Below, one piece after another: positions 33,624 to 45,904 of a stretch of 64,000 bases of DNA. A program made the translations under genes and the position numbers. Position 1 is the first letter of the stretch. Every line of letters starts with the position of its first letter. The notes under the pieces were generated by a model, which was given only the letters and a program-made list of their open reading frames with translations, made no database searches and was not told where the DNA came from. Source of the stretch: Nocardia brevicatena NBRC 12119 (GTDB lineage: Bacteria > Actinomycetota > Actinomycetes > Mycobacteriales > Mycobacteriaceae); assembly GCF_000308495.1 (NCBI RefSeq), contig NZ_BAFU01000044.1, positions 62,001 through 126,000 of the forward strand, given 5' to 3'.

Positions 33624-33735
33624 TGCTACTCCTGTCTTTCGGTTCGGGCGGGCAGGTGGTGTGCGCTGTCGCCGCCGGTGTGGTCGTGACGCACGTCCGT
33701 TCCGCGGTCCGGCGCGGTGCCGCGCCGGGGATTCG

Positions 33736-35433
33736 TCATATCGGTGCGGGCAGCGTCCGGAATGGCTCGGGTTCGCGGACGACATGCGGCACGCCGCGTT
33801 CGTCCAACCGCACCACCGTGCTGCGGCCGAGCGCCGCCACCGGATCCGGATGATCGGAGCGGGTGTGACAGCCGCGGCTCTCGCGCCTGTCCGCCGCCGC
33901 GAGCACCAGGACACGTGCGGTCAGGGTCAATGCCGCGTCCTCGAATTCGCCGATCAGGCGGGTCTGTGGCGCTTCGCCGCAAAGCGTCTCGTCCGGTGCG
34001 CCCGGGCCGGGCGGGAGTCCGCCGGGAGCCGCGGCCTCGCCGGTGGCCCGGCCCGATTCGGTGGTTCGCAGCGCGTCGGCGAGCGTGCGCGCCGCATGGG
34101 CGAGGCCGTCGCCGTCCCGGACCACCGAGGCGTGGGCGGTCATCAGGCGTTGTACCAGGCCACGCGACACGCGCGGTGCGACCCGTGCCGATGAGCGGGT
34201 GACCCGGGCGGGTTCGCCGACCCGTTCGACGGCGGCGGCGCCGACCCGTTCACCCATCACCAGTCCCTCCAGCAGACTGTTGGACGCCAGCCGGTTCGCC
34301 CCGTGCAGGCCGGTGCGCGCCACCTCGCCCGCGGCGTACAGGCCGGGCACGCCGGTGCGGCCGTGCAGGTCGGTCACCACTCCGCCGCATTGGTAGTGGG
34401 CGGCCGGCGCGACCGGGACGAGGTCGGCACCGGGATCGATACCCGCGGCCAGGCAGGAGGCGGTGATGGTGGGGAAGCGGTGGGTGAAACCGGCGACTCC
34501 ACGCGCGTCGAGGTAGACGTGGTCGTCGCCGAGCAGCCGCATCCGGTCGGCGATCGCCCGGGACACCACATCGCGCGGTGCCAGGTCCCCGCGCGGATGC
34601 ACACCCGCGGTCACCGAAGCGCCGCGCGCGTCGACCAGTACCGCGCCCTCACCGCGCACCGCCTCGCTGATCAGCGGTTGTCGGCCGAGACCGCCCGGTG
34701 TGTAGAGCACGGTGGGGTGAAACTGCACGAACTCCAGATCCGCCACCGTGGCACCGGCCCACAGCGCCAGTGCCACCCCGTCGGCGGTCGCGCCGGGCGG
34801 GTTGGTGCTGAGCGCGTACAGCTGACCGAGCCCGCCGGTGGCCAGCAGCACCGAGGGCGCGTGCACGACACCGAGCCCGCGCTCGGATGCCGCGATCACT
34901 CCCTGCACCCCGGTATCACCGGTGACGATCTCGAGTACGGCGGTGCCGAACAGCACCGGCAGACCGGCCGCGTTCAACGCCCGCTGCACCTCCGCGCCGG
35001 TCGCGTCGCCACCGGCATGGATGATGCGCCGGGTACTGTGCCCGCCTTCGCGGGTCCGCGATACCTGCCCGTCGCGGCCGAGATCGAAGACCGCGCCCAG
35101 ATCGGTGAGCGCGGCCACCGCGTCCGGTCCGCCCGCGACGATGGATTCGACGGCGTCGAGATCGCACAGCCCGCCTCCGGCCGCCACCGTATCGGCGACA
35201 TGGGAGTCCACCGAATCCCCGTGCGGCGCGACGACCGCGATACCACCCTGTGCATACTGGGTGGCGGTATCGGTGGGACCGCCCTTGCTCAGGATCAGCA
35301 CCCGAAGCCCGCGCAGCGAGGCCGCCCGCGCCGCGGTGAGTCCGGCGACTCCGCCGCCGACGACGACCAGGTCGGCCTCGGCGGTCCACCCCACGCCGGG
35401 TGTCGGGTCCGCGAGCGGCCGGATGGGGTTCAT
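33736..35433 (-). CDS. nadB: L-aspartate oxidase
   Basis: Flavoenzyme that oxidises L-aspartate to iminosuccinate, the substrate NadA condenses with dihydroxyacetone phosphate. 565 residues. The FAD-binding dinucleotide fold is [22 protein letters not shown] near the N terminus. [17 protein letters not shown] and [23 protein letters not shown] are the succinate dehydrogenase/NadB-type active-site regions, and [26 protein letters not shown] closes the FAD site. The C terminus is a helical domain with some alanine/proline-rich linkers. ATG 35431-35433 overlaps the nadA stop (ATGA), giving translational coupling. Confidence 0.96.
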   Translation of the reverse strand: MNPIRPLADPTPGVGWTAEADLVVVGGGVAGLTAARAASLRGLRVLILSKGGPTDTATQYAQGGIAVVAPHGDSVDSHVADTVAAGGGLCDLDAVESIVAGGPDAVAALTDLGAVFDLGRDGQVSRTREGGHSTRRIIHAGGDATGAEVQRALNAAGLPVLFGTAVLEIVTGDTGVQGVIAASERGLGVVHAPSVLLATGGLGQLYALSTNPPGATADGVALALWAGATVADLEFVQFHPTVLYTPGGLGRQPLISEAVRGEGAVLVDARGASVTAGVHPRGDLAPRDVVSRAIADRMRLLGDDHVYLDARGVAGFTHRFPTITASCLAAGIDPGADLVPVAPAAHYQCGGVVTDLHGRTGVPGLYAAGEVARTGLHGANRLASNSLLEGLVMGERVGAAAVERVGEPARVTRSSARVAPRVSRGLVQRLMTAHASVVRDGDGLAHAARTLADALRTTESGRATGEAAAPGGLPPGPGAPDETLCGEAPQTRLIGEFEDAALTLTARVLVLAAADRRESRGCHTRSDHPDPVAALGRSTVVRLDERGVPHVVREPEPFRTLPAPI

Positions 35434-36479
35434 TCCCCGCCGCCGGGGTTACCGACCTCGATCATGCGCTGGACCGAATTGCGGGCCAGTACGGCGGTTT
35501 CCGGGTCGACATGCACCTCGTCGCGGTTCTCGGCCAGGCAGCGCAGCAGCGCGGCGGGCGTGATCATCTTCATGTACTTGCAGGACGCCCGATCGTTGAC
35601 GGCCCGGAAATCCACGCCCGGGGCGGCCTTGCGCAGCTGGTGCAGCATGCCGACCTCGGTGGCGACCAGCACCTGGTTGGACGTGGCGGCCCGGGCCGCG
35701 TCGATCATGCCGCCGGTGGACAGGATGTGCACCCGGTCGGCGGGGAACTCGCCCGCCCCGGCCAGATACAGCGCGGAGGTGGCGCAGCCGCATTCGGGGT
35801 GCACGAAGAGTTCGGCGTCGGGGTGGGTGCGGGCCTGTTCGTTCAGTTCATCGCCGTTGATACCGGCGTGGACGTGGCATTCGCCCATCCAGATATGCAT
35901 GTTCTCCCGGCCGGTGACCCGCTTGACATGTGCGCCGAGGAACTGGTCGGGCAGGAACAGCACTTCCCGGTCGGGGTCGATGGACGCGACCACGTCGACA
36001 GCGTTGGACGAGGTGCAGCAGATATCGGTGAGCGCCTTGACGGCCGCCGTCGTGTTCACATACGAGACCACGACCGCGCCCGGGTGCTCGGCCTTCCAGG
36101 CACGCAGTTCGTCGGCGGTGATGGAGTCGGCCAGTGAACAACCGGCCCGCTGGTCGGGGATGAGGACGGTTTTCTCGGGGCTGAGGATCTTGGCGGTTTC
36201 GGCCATGAAGTGCACACCGCAGAACACGATGGTGTCCGCGTCGGCCTCGGCGGCGATCCGCGACAGCGCCAACGAGTCGCCGACGTGGTGGGCCACGTCC
36301 TGGATCTCGGGCAGCTGGTAGTTGTGCGCGAGAATGGTGGCATTGCGCAGCCGGGCGAGGCGCTCGACCTCGGCCGCCCATTCGGGCGTGGCATCGATAC
36401 CCGTGTAGCCCGACGGACCGTCGTCGATCTGTACCGGCAACGTGGTACCCGCGATCGGGTTGACTGCCGTCGTCGCCAT
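35430..36479 (-). CDS. nadA: Quinolinate synthase
   Basis: [4Fe-4S] enzyme condensing iminosuccinate and dihydroxyacetone phosphate to quinolinate. 349 residues. Three cluster cysteines lie in [20 protein letters not shown] and [10 protein letters not shown]; substrate residues are in [26 protein letters not shown] and [18 protein letters not shown] is 5 bases before the ATG at 36479. First gene of the nadABC operon, divergent from nrtR, with a perfect 23-bp palindrome lying 53 bases upstream. Confidence 0.96.
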   Translation of the reverse strand: MATTAVNPIAGTTLPVQIDDGPSGYTGIDATPEWAAEVERLARLRNATILAHNYQLPEIQDVAHHVGDSLALSRIAAEADADTIVFCGVHFMAETAKILSPEKTVLIPDQRAGCSLADSITADELRAWKAEHPGAVVVSYVNTTAAVKALTDICCTSSNAVDVVASIDPDREVLFLPDQFLGAHVKRVTGRENMHIWMGECHVHAGINGDELNEQARTHPDAELFVHPECGCATSALYLAGAGEFPADRVHILSTGGMIDAARAATSNQVLVATEVGMLHQLRKAAPGVDFRAVNDRASCKYMKMITPAALLRCLAENRDEVHVDPETAVLARNSVQRMIEVGNPGGGE

Positions 36480-36532
36480 GGTGGCTCCTTCCTTCGTGCG
36501 GTCGACGGGCCCGCCGATTCGCACCAAACCAG

Positions 36533-36555
36533 GTTTTCGACTTATGATCGAAAAC
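36533..36555. promoter_or_regulatory. Perfect palindrome between nadA and nrtR (NrtR operator)
   Basis: GTTTTCGA-CTTATGA-TCGAAAAC: 8-base arms with a 7-base spacer. It ends at the base before the nrtR ATG, so nrtR is probably transcribed leaderless or with a very short leader and is itself repressed, along with nadA. Confidence 0.8.
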
Positions 36556-37314
36556 ATGGCCCATGGTAGCACCATCCATGAATCGCTTACCGCGGTGTTC
36601 CAAGTTCGTCGCTTCCCGGCAAACATCACGGCAGATGAAAATCCCGACGACCCCTCCGACGGGAGAGGCAAACGTCGCCCACCCACCCGGCGCAGTGAAT
36701 TGGCGGTGCTGCTGTGGCAGCGGGCGCTGGACCCACAGGCCGGGAGTTGGTCGCTGCCCGGCGGCCGACTGGGCGATGACGAGGACCTGGACACCTCCGC
36801 GCGTCGGCAGCTCGCGGAGAAGGTGGACGTCCGTGAGCTGAGCCATCTCGAGCAGCTCTCGGTGTTCAGCGCCCCCGACCGGGTGCCGGGCCCGCGCCGT
36901 ATCGCCTCGGCCTACCTGGGCCTGGTCCCGCTCACCGCCGACCCGAGGCTGCCCTCCGACACCGCCTGGCATCCGGTGTCGGCGCTGCCGCGGATGTCGT
37001 TCGACCACGGTGTGGTGGTCGAACATGCCCGCGCCCGGCTGGTCGCCAAACTCTCCTATACGAATATCGCGTTCGCGCTGGCACCGAACCGCTTCACCAT
37101 GTCGACGCTGCGGGAAATCTACTGCGCGGCCCTCGGTTACGATGTCGACACCACCAACCTGCAGCGAGTCCTGACCCGTCGCAAGGTGATCACGCCCACC
37201 GGCGCCACCGCCGCCCCCGGCCGCGCGGGCGGACGTCCGGCGGCCGTGTACCGCTTCACCGATTCGGGTCTGCGGGTCACCGACGAGTTCGCGGCTCTGC
37301 GCCCACCATCCTGA
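36556..37314 (+). CDS. nrtR: NUDIX-type transcriptional regulator NrtR
   Basis: 252 residues. An N-terminal Nudix-fold domain ([44 protein letters not shown]) is followed by a winged helix ([35 protein letters not shown]). The Nudix helix departs from the catalytic G-x5-E-x7-R-E-x-x-E-E pattern ([22 protein letters not shown]), consistent with ligand sensing rather than hydrolysis. NrtR represses NAD genes and releases DNA on binding ADP-ribose. The ATG at 36556 is chosen because an upstream ATG (36544) lies inside the operator palindrome. Divergent from nadABC. Confidence 0.88.
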   Translation: MAHGSTIHESLTAVFQVRRFPANITADENPDDPSDGRGKRRPPTRRSELAVLLWQRALDPQAGSWSLPGGRLGDDEDLDTSARRQLAEKVDVRELSHLEQLSVFSAPDRVPGPRRIASAYLGLVPLTADPRLPSDTAWHPVSALPRMSFDHGVVVEHARARLVAKLSYTNIAFALAPNRFTMSTLREIYCAALGYDVDTTNLQRVLTRRKVITPTGATAAPGRAGGRPAAVYRFTDSGLRVTDEFAALRPPS

Positions 37315-37344
37315 CCGGTAGCGGCCGTGGTCGGTGATGCTTCG

Positions 37345-38523
37345 TCAGGCCGTGAGCTCCCGCTCCAGCGGCGTGCGGAAGCGGGGAACCGGACGGGTAT
37401 CGCCGTACCAGGTCGCGGTCCGTTCGGCCTCGGCATCGATCAACACCCGCGCGTCGGCGCCGATGTCCTCGAGCACACGCACCACGATCTCACCGTCCTT
37501 GCGCTGTGCCCACCCGCCGACGATCCGGCCGTCGTACCAGACGCTGGGCCCGATATTCCCGTTGCGGTCGAACAACAGGGGCGCGTGCTCGCCGAGATAC
37601 CAGGAGCGGGACTGCCACCCCATCGGGGTGGGGTCGAGGGCGGGCAGCAGGGCGGCCCAGGGGTCGGGAGCGGGCACCGGATCGAGGTCGTCTGCGAGCA
37701 GCAGCCCCGGTTCGCCGTCCAGGTCGACCTCCACCACATCGAGCAGCGACAGCGTTTTGCGCACCTGGCCCGCCGTCCATCCGGTCCACCATTTGAGGTC
37801 CCCGATCGGTGCCGGTCCGAAGGCGCGCAGCCACCGGCGCAGCAGTTCGGCGCGCGCCTGATCGGCCGGGAGCGGAGCCAGGCCGGTGGGCAACCAGGAT
37901 TCTATGGGCGCCCAGGTGTATTGGCTGCTCGACCACCCGCCGTTCGGGCGGCAGCGCACGATCCTGCCCTCGGCGCCGAGCAGGACGAGCACCCAGGTGG
38001 TGATATTGGTCGGACGCGAATAGGCCTTGTCCGGCGCGGTATTCAGTTGGGTGCGCAACAGCGGAACATCCTTGCTCAATTGGGCGCCGGTGGCCGCACC
38101 CCGTGCCACCAGCGCCCGGTGGGTCTCATCGGCCACCGCGGCGAGCCAGCCTTCCGCGTCACCGTCACCGATCCCGGCCTGTTCCAGGAAACGGGCATAG
38201 GTGCGACGCTGTTTCGCCGCCAGGTCGGTACCGCACGCCGCGTGCAACACCGGTACGAGGTCGACCGGTGCGACGAACATGGTGCGCCGCATGGCGAGCA
38301 TCCGCAGCAGGGTTCGCTCGTCGTAGAGGGCGCGTTCGACATCGGCGGGAACGACCCGCATTCCACGCGCCGCCGCGGACAGATGGACCGTCGCCGGATC
38401 GGTGGCGTGCAACACCACCATCGACCGTGCGATCTCGGCGATATCGTCGGTGCGGGCCGGGACGGCCAGACGATGTCGTATCCCCAGGCGAGAGCGCCGT
38501 TCCGTTGTGCTGATCGAACGCAT
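37345..38523 (-). CDS. Winged-helix DNA-binding (AlkZ/HTH_42-like) protein
   Basis: 392 residues. The family is recognised by an N-terminal helical/winged-helix region (RHRLAVPARTDDIAEIARSMVVLHATDPATVHLSAAARG, LYDERTLLRMLAMRRTMFVAPVDLVPVLHAA) and the C-terminal half with LLPALDPTPMGWQSRSWYLGEH, LFDRNGNIGPSVWYDGRIVGGWAQR. Some members (AlkZ, YcaQ) are DNA glycosylases that open interstrand crosslinks. The catalytic Q-x-Q or Q-x-D motif of those glycosylases is not apparent, so enzymatic activity is doubtful. Stands alone, convergent with nrtR. Confidence 0.82.
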   Translation of the reverse strand: MRSISTTERRSRLGIRHRLAVPARTDDIAEIARSMVVLHATDPATVHLSAAARGMRVVPADVERALYDERTLLRMLAMRRTMFVAPVDLVPVLHAACGTDLAAKQRRTYARFLEQAGIGDGDAEGWLAAVADETHRALVARGAATGAQLSKDVPLLRTQLNTAPDKAYSRPTNITTWVLVLLGAEGRIVRCRPNGGWSSSQYTWAPIESWLPTGLAPLPADQARAELLRRWLRAFGPAPIGDLKWWTGWTAGQVRKTLSLLDVVEVDLDGEPGLLLADDLDPVPAPDPWAALLPALDPTPMGWQSRSWYLGEHAPLLFDRNGNIGPSVWYDGRIVGGWAQRKDGEIVVRVLEDIGADARVLIDAEAERTATWYGDTRPVPRFRTPLERELTA

Positions 38524-38674
38524 GCGCGAATCCTAACGGGCAGGTCCGACAGGTGGCGCGAACTCGGCCGCGCCTCGGACTTTGTCTGCCGCTTCGGTTT
38601 CCGACGCCGGCCGGAATGCCGACCGGCCGAGCGAATTCCCCGGTGCGGCACGGCGTTCGTGCCATATTCGAGTT

Positions 38675-39652
38675 ATGAGACGAGGCGTGGGATATGTGGT
38701 CGGATGGCTGCTGTCGGTGCTGCTAGCGATATTGCCGGTAGGGGTCCCCACGGCGGCGGCCGCACCGGGGTGCGCGGTCGATGTGCGAAACGTATCGGTA
38801 TCGGTGGACGGGGAACGTGCGACCGGACGGCTGTACGAGCCGCGTGGCTGCGCCGTCGGCGACGCCCTGGTGGTCGTGGCCCACGGGCACAAGGGTTCCG
38901 GCTCCCAGTACGCCGACTATCTGACCGCCATCGCCGCGCGCACCGCGACCCCGATCGTGTCGATGGATATGCGCGCCGCCGACAGCGTATGGCGCACCGG
39001 CGAATGGAACCCCTGGGCGGGTTGGCGTGATCTGGTGGCGATCACCCAGTGGTACCGCGGCGGGCATCCCGCCATCGCGCGCACCATCCTGTGGGGATGG
39101 AGCCAAGGCGCTTTGACCTCCGGGCTCGCCGTCGCACACGGACCGCGTGGACTGTTCGACTACTGGGTCGACACCTACGGCCCCTCCGACCTCTTCGGCT
39201 ACTGGCAGGGCCCGGCCGCCGACAGTCCCGCGCTGCGGGCGCAGATCGAACGCGACGCCGGCGGATGCACCCCCATGGTCTGCCCACTCGCCTATGCCGA
39301 ACGCTCCCCGGCGCTGCTCGCGCCCCGCATGAGTATTCGGCACGCGTTCCTCGTGCACGGCACCGCCGACCATGTGATCCCCTTCGAATCGTCGCGCCAG
39401 ATGCGCTCGGCTCTGATGGTCGCGGGGAAACCGAGTTCGATGTACACCATCGCCGGCGGGCGCGACCTCAATGGAGCGATCGTCCCCGGTTCACACAATA
39501 TGGGCCCGGTCTTGTTCGAGGCGGGGTGTGTGGTGGAGCGGTTGATCCGCGGTACCGAACCGCTCGACGGCAACCGGGACTACCTGGTGGATATCGGACG
39601 CGGTATCGCCACCGCGCCGCCCGCGCCGGCGAACGCGAAGTGCGCTGCCTGA
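38675..39652 (+). CDS. Secreted alpha/beta hydrolase
   Basis: 325 residues. A Sec signal peptide (basic MRRG, core GYVVGWLLSVLLAILPVGV, cleavage near TAAAAPG) sends it out of the cell. The mature part has an alpha/beta-hydrolase core: VVVAHGHKGSG (oxyanion strand), ILWGWSQGALTSG with nucleophile serine near residue 148, FLVHGTADHVIPF with the aspartate, and PGSHNMGP with the histidine. Two cysteines in GGCTPMVCP may form a disulfide. Lipase, esterase or peptidase activity is possible. CATATT ends 6 bases before the ATG, suggesting leaderless expression. Confidence 0.85.
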   Translation: MRRGVGYVVGWLLSVLLAILPVGVPTAAAAPGCAVDVRNVSVSVDGERATGRLYEPRGCAVGDALVVVAHGHKGSGSQYADYLTAIAARTATPIVSMDMRAADSVWRTGEWNPWAGWRDLVAITQWYRGGHPAIARTILWGWSQGALTSGLAVAHGPRGLFDYWVDTYGPSDLFGYWQGPAADSPALRAQIERDAGGCTPMVCPLAYAERSPALLAPRMSIRHAFLVHGTADHVIPFESSRQMRSALMVAGKPSSMYTIAGGRDLNGAIVPGSHNMGPVLFEAGCVVERLIRGTEPLDGNRDYLVDIGRGIATAPPAPANAKCAA

Positions 39653-40334
39653 CCGGTGGCCGGATACCGCCCGGCCGGTTCGCGGCCATCGCGGGATATC
39701 CGGATGCGGGAGTGGCGGTCTTCCGGCCGTACGAGATTGCGGCCGGAGTGGGTCCGAAGAGCTTGCCGGCACCACGCCGCGCCGGGATCTGTTTCGGTCC
39801 GCGCGGCCGCCGGCTGCGACCCGCCTCACCTATCCGGCAACCTTCGGAGGCGGACCGGTTCGGTGCCGCTCTGTCCGTTCCGGCGCCGCGGTGCGCCGAT
39901 TCCGCACCTCTCGGTGTACCGGGCCGACACCGCCGCGGTCGAGGTTCCGGCGCGGGTGGCATCGATATCTCCGGGTCGAAACCGTTCATCGGTTCTACCG
40001 CTGTGATGCTGCTGTAATAGCGATATAGCTTTTCGGTATCTTTCGGTGATCGTGGTGAAACGCTGCACGACACCCCGGACGAGTGGATGTCCGAGATTCA
40101 CCGCCACCGTCGGCGGTTCCGACCCGGTGACCCGGGTATTGCCCGGATGCCGAGGTCACCGCGCTATTCGAGTCCACCGCGGACGGCCGGAAACCTGTCA
40201 CTTGTGGGACGGGACACCCGCTATGGGTAGATCGCTCGATGCTGTCGGTTCGGAGCCCGCTACACTCATCCGGAACGCGTGAGTGGTCAAGGACGCGGCA
40301 TGTCACGATTTCGAGAAGGTTCGGAGTAGGCGCC
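39653..40334. other. Long upstream region of the kinase gene
   Basis: 680 bases without a supported gene. Open frames here have no ribosome binding site and arginine/proline-rich shadow composition. An AT-rich pocket near 40015-40050 and a TACACT -10-like element at 40261-40266 probably belong to the kinase promoter. A 16-codon frame (GTG 40279 to TAG 40327-40329) lies between that -10 and the kinase and could be a leader peptide. Confidence 0.4.
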
Positions 40335-41885
40335 ATAGATACCGGTCAGTTGATCGCGGAGCACTACCGCCTGGTCGAGCAGATTGGTAGCGGCGGCACA
40401 GGCGTAGTCTGGCGTGCCGTCGACGAGCGCCTGCAGCGGTCGGTCGCGATCAAGCAGATTCACATCAAGCCCAGCCTGCCCGAGGCCGAGCGCGATGTCC
40501 TACGCCAGCGGGCCATTCGCGAGGCCCGCAATGCGGCACGTTTCCAGCACCCGAACGCGATCGTCGTCTTCGATATCACCGAGCACGGCGGCGATCCGTG
40601 CCTGGTGATGGAGTATCTGAAATCGCGCAGCCTGGCGATGGTGCTGTCGGCCAACGGTCCCCTGCCGCTACCGCAGGTCGCGCGGATCGGCACCCAGGTG
40701 GCGTCCGCGCTCATCGCCGCCCACCAGGCGGGGATCGTGCACCGCGACGTCAAACCGGGCAATGTGCTGCTCGACGAACACGGCACGGTGAAGATCACCG
40801 ATTTCGGTATCTCCCGCGCCGCCGGTGACGTCACCCTCACCGAGACCGGCCTGATCTCCGGTACCGCCGCCTATCTCGCGCCGGAGGTCGCCCGCGGCTC
40901 CGACCCCACCCCGGCCGCCGATGTCTTCTCGCTCGGGGCCACCCTGTTCCACGCCCTGGAGGGTGAACCGCCCTACGGTTCCGGGAACCCCCTGAAGGTG
41001 CTGTACGCCGCGGCGAACGGCCAGCTCAGCGAGCCGCGTAATGCCGGTCCCGCCACCGATTTCCTGCTCGACCTGCTCGATCCGAAGCCGGAGAACCGGC
41101 CCACCATGCGCGAGGCGCGTGACCAGCTGGCCCGGTTCGCCGAGGTCGGCCCCGTCCGGGAGGCCGTCGGATACGTACCCGCCGGGGAACAACATGGCCG
41201 CAACGGCCGGGAACACCGTGAACAGGCGGGCGCGCTGAGCACCATGGAGGCCACGGCACCGGTGACGTCCCCGCGTCGCCGCTCCGCGTCGCCCCCACAT
41301 ACCGAGCGGTCGCACCTCAACGACAGTGCGAACCCTCCCACCACGACCCAGCCCACTCCGCTGCTCGACCGGCCCGCCGGGAAGAGACGCACCATGGTCA
41401 TCGGTGGTGTGGTCGGCGCGGTGGCCATCGGCGGAGTGCTGCTGTTCAACCCCTTCGGCTCCGACGATTCCGGCGCCACGAGCGAGGGAACGACCACCTC
41501 CTCGGTCACCAGCGCGCCGCGGCCGACGGGCACCGAGGACGCGGGCGGCGCGGTCGCCCTCGGTGAGACCCCGAGCAACGGCACCGTCGACTGGGGCGCG
41601 GCCGGACAGCTCATCGAGAACTTCTATACCGATCCGACCGGTTCCTGGTCGCTGCTGACCCCGGCCGCGCAGCGGGTGTACGGCACCCAGCAGCAGTTCC
41701 GCCAGTACTGGGGCCAGCGTACGGTGCAGAATTTCTCCACCATTACCGCCGACCACGGCAACAACCCCGACGGTTCGGTGGATATGCGGGTCAGCGGCCT
41801 CACTTACGGCGGTCAGACCAAGAATCCGGTACTACGGGTCGTCTCCGTCGACGGGGACCTGCTCATCGACGGCGACACCCGCTGA
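40335..41885 (+). CDS. Receptor-like serine/threonine protein kinase
   Basis: About 516 residues. The kinase domain (residues ~12-270) has IGSGGTGVVWRAVD (P-loop), AIKQI (ATP lysine), VHRDVKPGNVLLDEHG (catalytic loop), ITDFGISRA and GTAAYLAPEVARG (activation segment). A basic/proline-rich juxtamembrane stretch leads to one membrane helix (MVIGGVVGAVAIGGVLLF) and a ~145-residue extracellular domain containing TVDWGAAGQLIENFYTDPTGSWSLL and YGTQQQFRQYW, an NTF2-like sensor seen in actinobacterial PASTA-less kinases. The start is unusual: no ATG or GTG in frame follows the predicted promoter. ATA 40335 has GGAG 8 bases upstream, and TTG 40350 is the alternative. ATG 40239 lies before the promoter. 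Confidence 0.9.
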   Translation: MDTGQLIAEHYRLVEQIGSGGTGVVWRAVDERLQRSVAIKQIHIKPSLPEAERDVLRQRAIREARNAARFQHPNAIVVFDITEHGGDPCLVMEYLKSRSLAMVLSANGPLPLPQVARIGTQVASALIAAHQAGIVHRDVKPGNVLLDEHGTVKITDFGISRAAGDVTLTETGLISGTAAYLAPEVARGSDPTPAADVFSLGATLFHALEGEPPYGSGNPLKVLYAAANGQLSEPRNAGPATDFLLDLLDPKPENRPTMREARDQLARFAEVGPVREAVGYVPAGEQHGRNGREHREQAGALSTMEATAPVTSPRRRSASPPHTERSHLNDSANPPTTTQPTPLLDRPAGKRRTMVIGGVVGAVAIGGVLLFNPFGSDDSGATSEGTTTSSVTSAPRPTGTEDAGGAVALGETPSNGTVDWGAAGQLIENFYTDPTGSWSLLTPAAQRVYGTQQQFRQYWGQRTVQNFSTITADHGNNPDGSVDMRVSGLTYGGQTKNPVLRVVSVDGDLLIDGDTR

Positions 41886-41958
41886 CGACCCGGTTCCGGC
41901 CGCGCCGCCGGAGGTTCCCGCGCCGCGACCGTCGCCGGCACGCGATACGGTGCGCGGC

Positions 41959-42240
41959 ATGGATGTTCGGGGGTTGCTCGCCGCGGAACGGGCCGGGCCG
42001 ATCGACCTGCTACGCACCTTGACGGACAAGCAGTGGGAGGCGCCGACGCTGTGCGGTGGCCGGCGGGTCCGCGAGGCGGTGGGCCATATGCTGCACGACA
42101 CCATTCCGCTGTCCACGCATACGGCGATATGTGTCCGGCCCGGAAGTCCGCGGCATCGGCGGTCGTCGGGCGAAGCGTTGTCCTCGACGAACTCGAGGGC
42201 GATGGAGTACCGGAGCTGCGGCGGCGCTACGGCCGAGCCC
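41959..42240 (+). pseudogene. Relic of a maleylpyruvate-isomerase-family (mycothiol-dependent) gene
   Basis: The N-terminal piece (to ~42135) has GLLAAERAGPIDLLRTLTDKQWEAPTLCGGRRVREAVGHML, the start of MDMPI/DinB-like proteins with the first metal histidine. The end of the same family follows in another frame: AVVGRSVVLDELEGDGVPELRRR, at about 42150-42225. The ~100-150 residues between them, including the other metal ligands, are gone. TACGGT ends 7 bases before the ATG, so the promoter may survive. An internal deletion is the simplest reading. Confidence 0.6.
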
Positions 42241-42735
42241 GATACGTCACCCACCCGCCCGGGGCGGGCGAGGCCGCCGGCGTTCGACGAGACGGAAAAC
42301 ACACCGCCCGGCGCCGGGATATCGGAGTGAACCCTTCCGCGGGACCCGGAACGCGGCCGCACCCGGGTCCATTCCTGGTTCGGCGGGAACCCGGCGGGCG
42401 AAGGATCGGAGAGGCCGTCCGCACGGTGTAGCTCCGGTCATGCGCGGTTTCGCGGTGAGATTCGCTGCGGCCGAACCCGTTCGGGTAAATCTGCGCCTGC
42501 CCGCCGGACAGCGCACCCTCTTCGGGCGCCCGGTGTTCGGTTGCGTCCATCGGGATGGACCCTCGCCCCGGCTCCGGCCAGGTGCCGGGTGTCGGGCGAA
42601 CGTCGTTCGGCGCCACCACGGCGTACCGCGTCGGCACCCGGGCCACCGGGCGAAATCCGCTCGACCGCGCCCATTAGGCTGGTAGCGGCAACTTTCCCAT
42701 TGTTATCCACCCGCAGACCAAGGACTGATACCGCT
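42241..42735. other. Upstream region of hisD, no gene recognised
   Basis: About 495 bases. Overlapping open frames are compositionally like shadows. A TTAGGCT near 42674-42680 may be the -10 region for the histidine operon. No T-box, leader peptide rich in histidine codons, or strong hairpin was seen. Confidence 0.4.
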
Positions 42736-45239
<2,504 letters not shown>

Positions 45240-45271
45240 GACCCAGGGCCGAGAACGACACGGAAGAGAGT

Positions 45272-45904
45272 ATGAACCGAACCGCGCGGGTGGAGCGCAC
45301 CACCAAGGAATCCGGCATCGTGGTGGAACTGAACCTGGATGGCACCGGCCGCACCGATGTCTCCACCGGTGTCCCGTTCTACGACCATATGCTCACCGCG
45401 CTCGGGGCCCACGCCAGTTTCGACCTCACCGTCCGCGCCGAGGGCGATATCGAGATCGAGGCCCATCACACCGTCGAGGACACCGCCATCGTCTTCGGTC
45501 AGGCCCTCGGTCAGGCCCTCGGCGACAAAAAAGGCATCCGCCGTTTCGGCGACGCCTATATCCCGATGGACGAAACGCTCGCCCACGCCGCCGTCGACGT
45601 CTCCGGCCGTCCCTACTGTGTGCACACCGGCGAACCCGATCACCTATTGCATGCGGTGATCCCCGGCTCGCCGGTGCGCGGCCGCGGTGAACCGGGCGCA
45701 CCGTACTCGACGGTGCTCAACCGGCATGTCTTCGAATCCATTGCCCTCAATGCCCGAATCGCCCTGCACGTGCGGGTGCTGTACGGCCGTGACCAGCACC
45801 ATGTCACCGAAGCGGAGTACAAGGCGGTCGCGCGGGCCCTGCGCGCCGCCGTCGAACCCGACCCCCGGGTGCAGGGTGTGCCATCCACGAAGGGAGCGCT
45901 GTGA
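45272..45904 (+). CDS. hisB: Imidazoleglycerol-phosphate dehydratase
   Basis: Mn-dependent dehydration of imidazole glycerol phosphate to imidazole-acetol phosphate. 210 residues, the monofunctional form without a phosphatase domain. Metal ligands lie in [56 protein letters not shown] and the C-terminal [25 protein letters not shown] precedes ATG 45272. Its stop overlaps the GTG of hisH. Confidence 0.97.
   Translation: MNRTARVERTTKESGIVVELNLDGTGRTDVSTGVPFYDHMLTALGAHASFDLTVRAEGDIEIEAHHTVEDTAIVFGQALGQALGDKKGIRRFGDAYIPMDETLAHAAVDVSGRPYCVHTGEPDHLLHAVIPGSPVRGRGEPGAPYSTVLNRHVFESIALNARIALHVRVLYGRDQHHVTEAEYKAVARALRAAVEPDPRVQGVPSTKGAL

Noticed and set aside
34303-36321. A 672-codon plus-strand frame opposite nadB and nadA
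   Set aside because: Both nad genes carry complete catalytic motifs on the other strand.
37345-38523. Assigning DNA crosslink glycosylase activity (AlkZ) to the winged-helix protein
   Set aside because: The catalytic glutamine motif of that group could not be found, so only the family-level call is kept.
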